Assembly (NCBI RefSeq): GCF_014200805.1
Contig: NZ_JACHDB010000002.1
Coordinates: 682,001 to 746,000, forward strand
DNA from: Nocardiopsis composta
Lineage (GTDB): Bacteria > Actinomycetota > Actinomycetes > Streptosporangiales > Streptosporangiaceae
Reading direction: 5' to 3'
DNA length: 64,000 nt
Each line of letters begins with the position of its first letter. Positions within the stretch are counted from its first letter, which is position 1. A program made the position numbers and the translations under genes. Of the stretch, positions 63,747 to 64,000 are shown one piece after another. The notes below the pieces were generated by a model that worked only from the letters and a program-made list of their open reading frames with translations, was not told the DNA's origin and did no database searches.

Positions 63747-64000
63747 ATGAACGCTGATCCGACGGAGTTCTGCGAGGAGGCCGGGGAACGGACCGGGCCG
63801 CCTCCCGCACCGGGCGGGGACCGCCCGCGGGAGAAGGCGCATCCTCGCGGACTCGGCGACGGGCGCGGGTGGCGGACGCCGCTCCGCAGCGACGAGAACC
63901 AGGGCGGGTGCGTCGAGGCCGCCCCGGCCCCCGGCGGGGTGCGCCTCCGCGATTCGCGGCACCGGAAGGGGAGCGAGCTCTTCTTCGGCCGGGGCGAGTG
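63747..64000 (+). CDS. Possible N-terminal part of an unidentified gene, cut by the window end
   Basis: From ATG 63747, preceded by GAGAGG at 63735-63740, the frame stays open to the window edge for 84 codons with about 90 percent G/C at third positions. The translation is polar and disordered (MNADPTEFCEEAGERTGPPP at the start), with no recognisable domain yet. If real, it is divergent from the trypco1 gene and could be its partner. The alternative is that this is non-coding sequence. Confidence 0.35.
   Translation, partial: MNADPTEFCEEAGERTGPPPAPGGDRPREKAHPRGLGDGRGWRTPLRSDENQGGCVEAAPAPGGVRLRDSRHRKGSELFFGRGE

Overview
The window is chromosomal DNA of a very GC-rich actinobacterium. Coding regions are strongly biased to G/C at third codon positions, GTG, TTG and probably CTG starts are common, and the division cluster includes SepF, YggT and DivIVA. 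MurE carries the DNPR motif of meso-diaminopimelate ligases. A Nocardiopsaceae/Streptosporangiales member is my best guess, by inference from gene content rather than from any marker match.

Layout. 0-7.3 kb: the end of an XdhC-type gene and a MobA/MocA-like nucleotidyltransferase, a large membrane-anchored kinase-like protein, a DUF2470 protein, a YceI protein, an SseB-like protein and a prepilin peptidase. 7.4-11.4 kb: aroC-aroK-aroB-efp-nusB (chorismate synthesis, EF-P, antitermination). 11.6-14.7 kb: a methyltransferase, DNA polymerase IV and a DUF3040 membrane protein, closed by a strong terminator. 15.4-20.0 kb, minus strand: moxR-DUF58-transglutaminase operon. 20.2-41.8 kb: the complete division and cell-wall cluster mraZ-rsmH-ftsL-ftsI-murE-murF-mraY-murD-ftsW-murG-murC-ftsQ-ftsZ-pgeF-yggS-sepF-yggT-divIVA. 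An MraZ operator of four GTGG repeats at exact 10-bp spacing lies over the promoter, and a strong terminator follows ftsZ.

41.8-46.9 kb is an accessory insert between divIVA and ileS. It holds an anchored acidic low-complexity protein, a frameshifted ISL3-family insertion sequence with recognisable ends, a DUF664 gene, a second transposase fragment and an imperfect repeat family present on both sides of the insert in opposite orientations. 46.9-53.1 kb: ileS on the minus strand behind a T-box riboswitch, then a small protein, a TraR/DksA protein, lspA and an RluD-like pseudouridine synthase. 53.1-59.0 kb: an EamA exporter divergent from a LysR regulator, a thiamine-diphosphate enzyme, and azlCD branched-chain amino-acid export. 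59.6-64.0 kb: a GNAT acetyltransferase, a PaaI thioesterase, a long-chain acyl-CoA-synthetase-like enzyme, a trypco1 (CU044_2847-like) protein, and the possible start of another gene cut by the window edge.

Most of the window is core metabolism and division. The best leads are: the isoleucyl-tRNA synthetase, whose HIGH motif reads GVHH; the trypco1 gene at the right edge, whose partner would lie outside the window; the repeat/IS island; the kinase with an embedded Cys/His cluster; and several non-coding elements (MraZ operator, T-box, long palindromes, leaderless promoter candidates). I did not find a clear-cut new defence or biosynthetic system.
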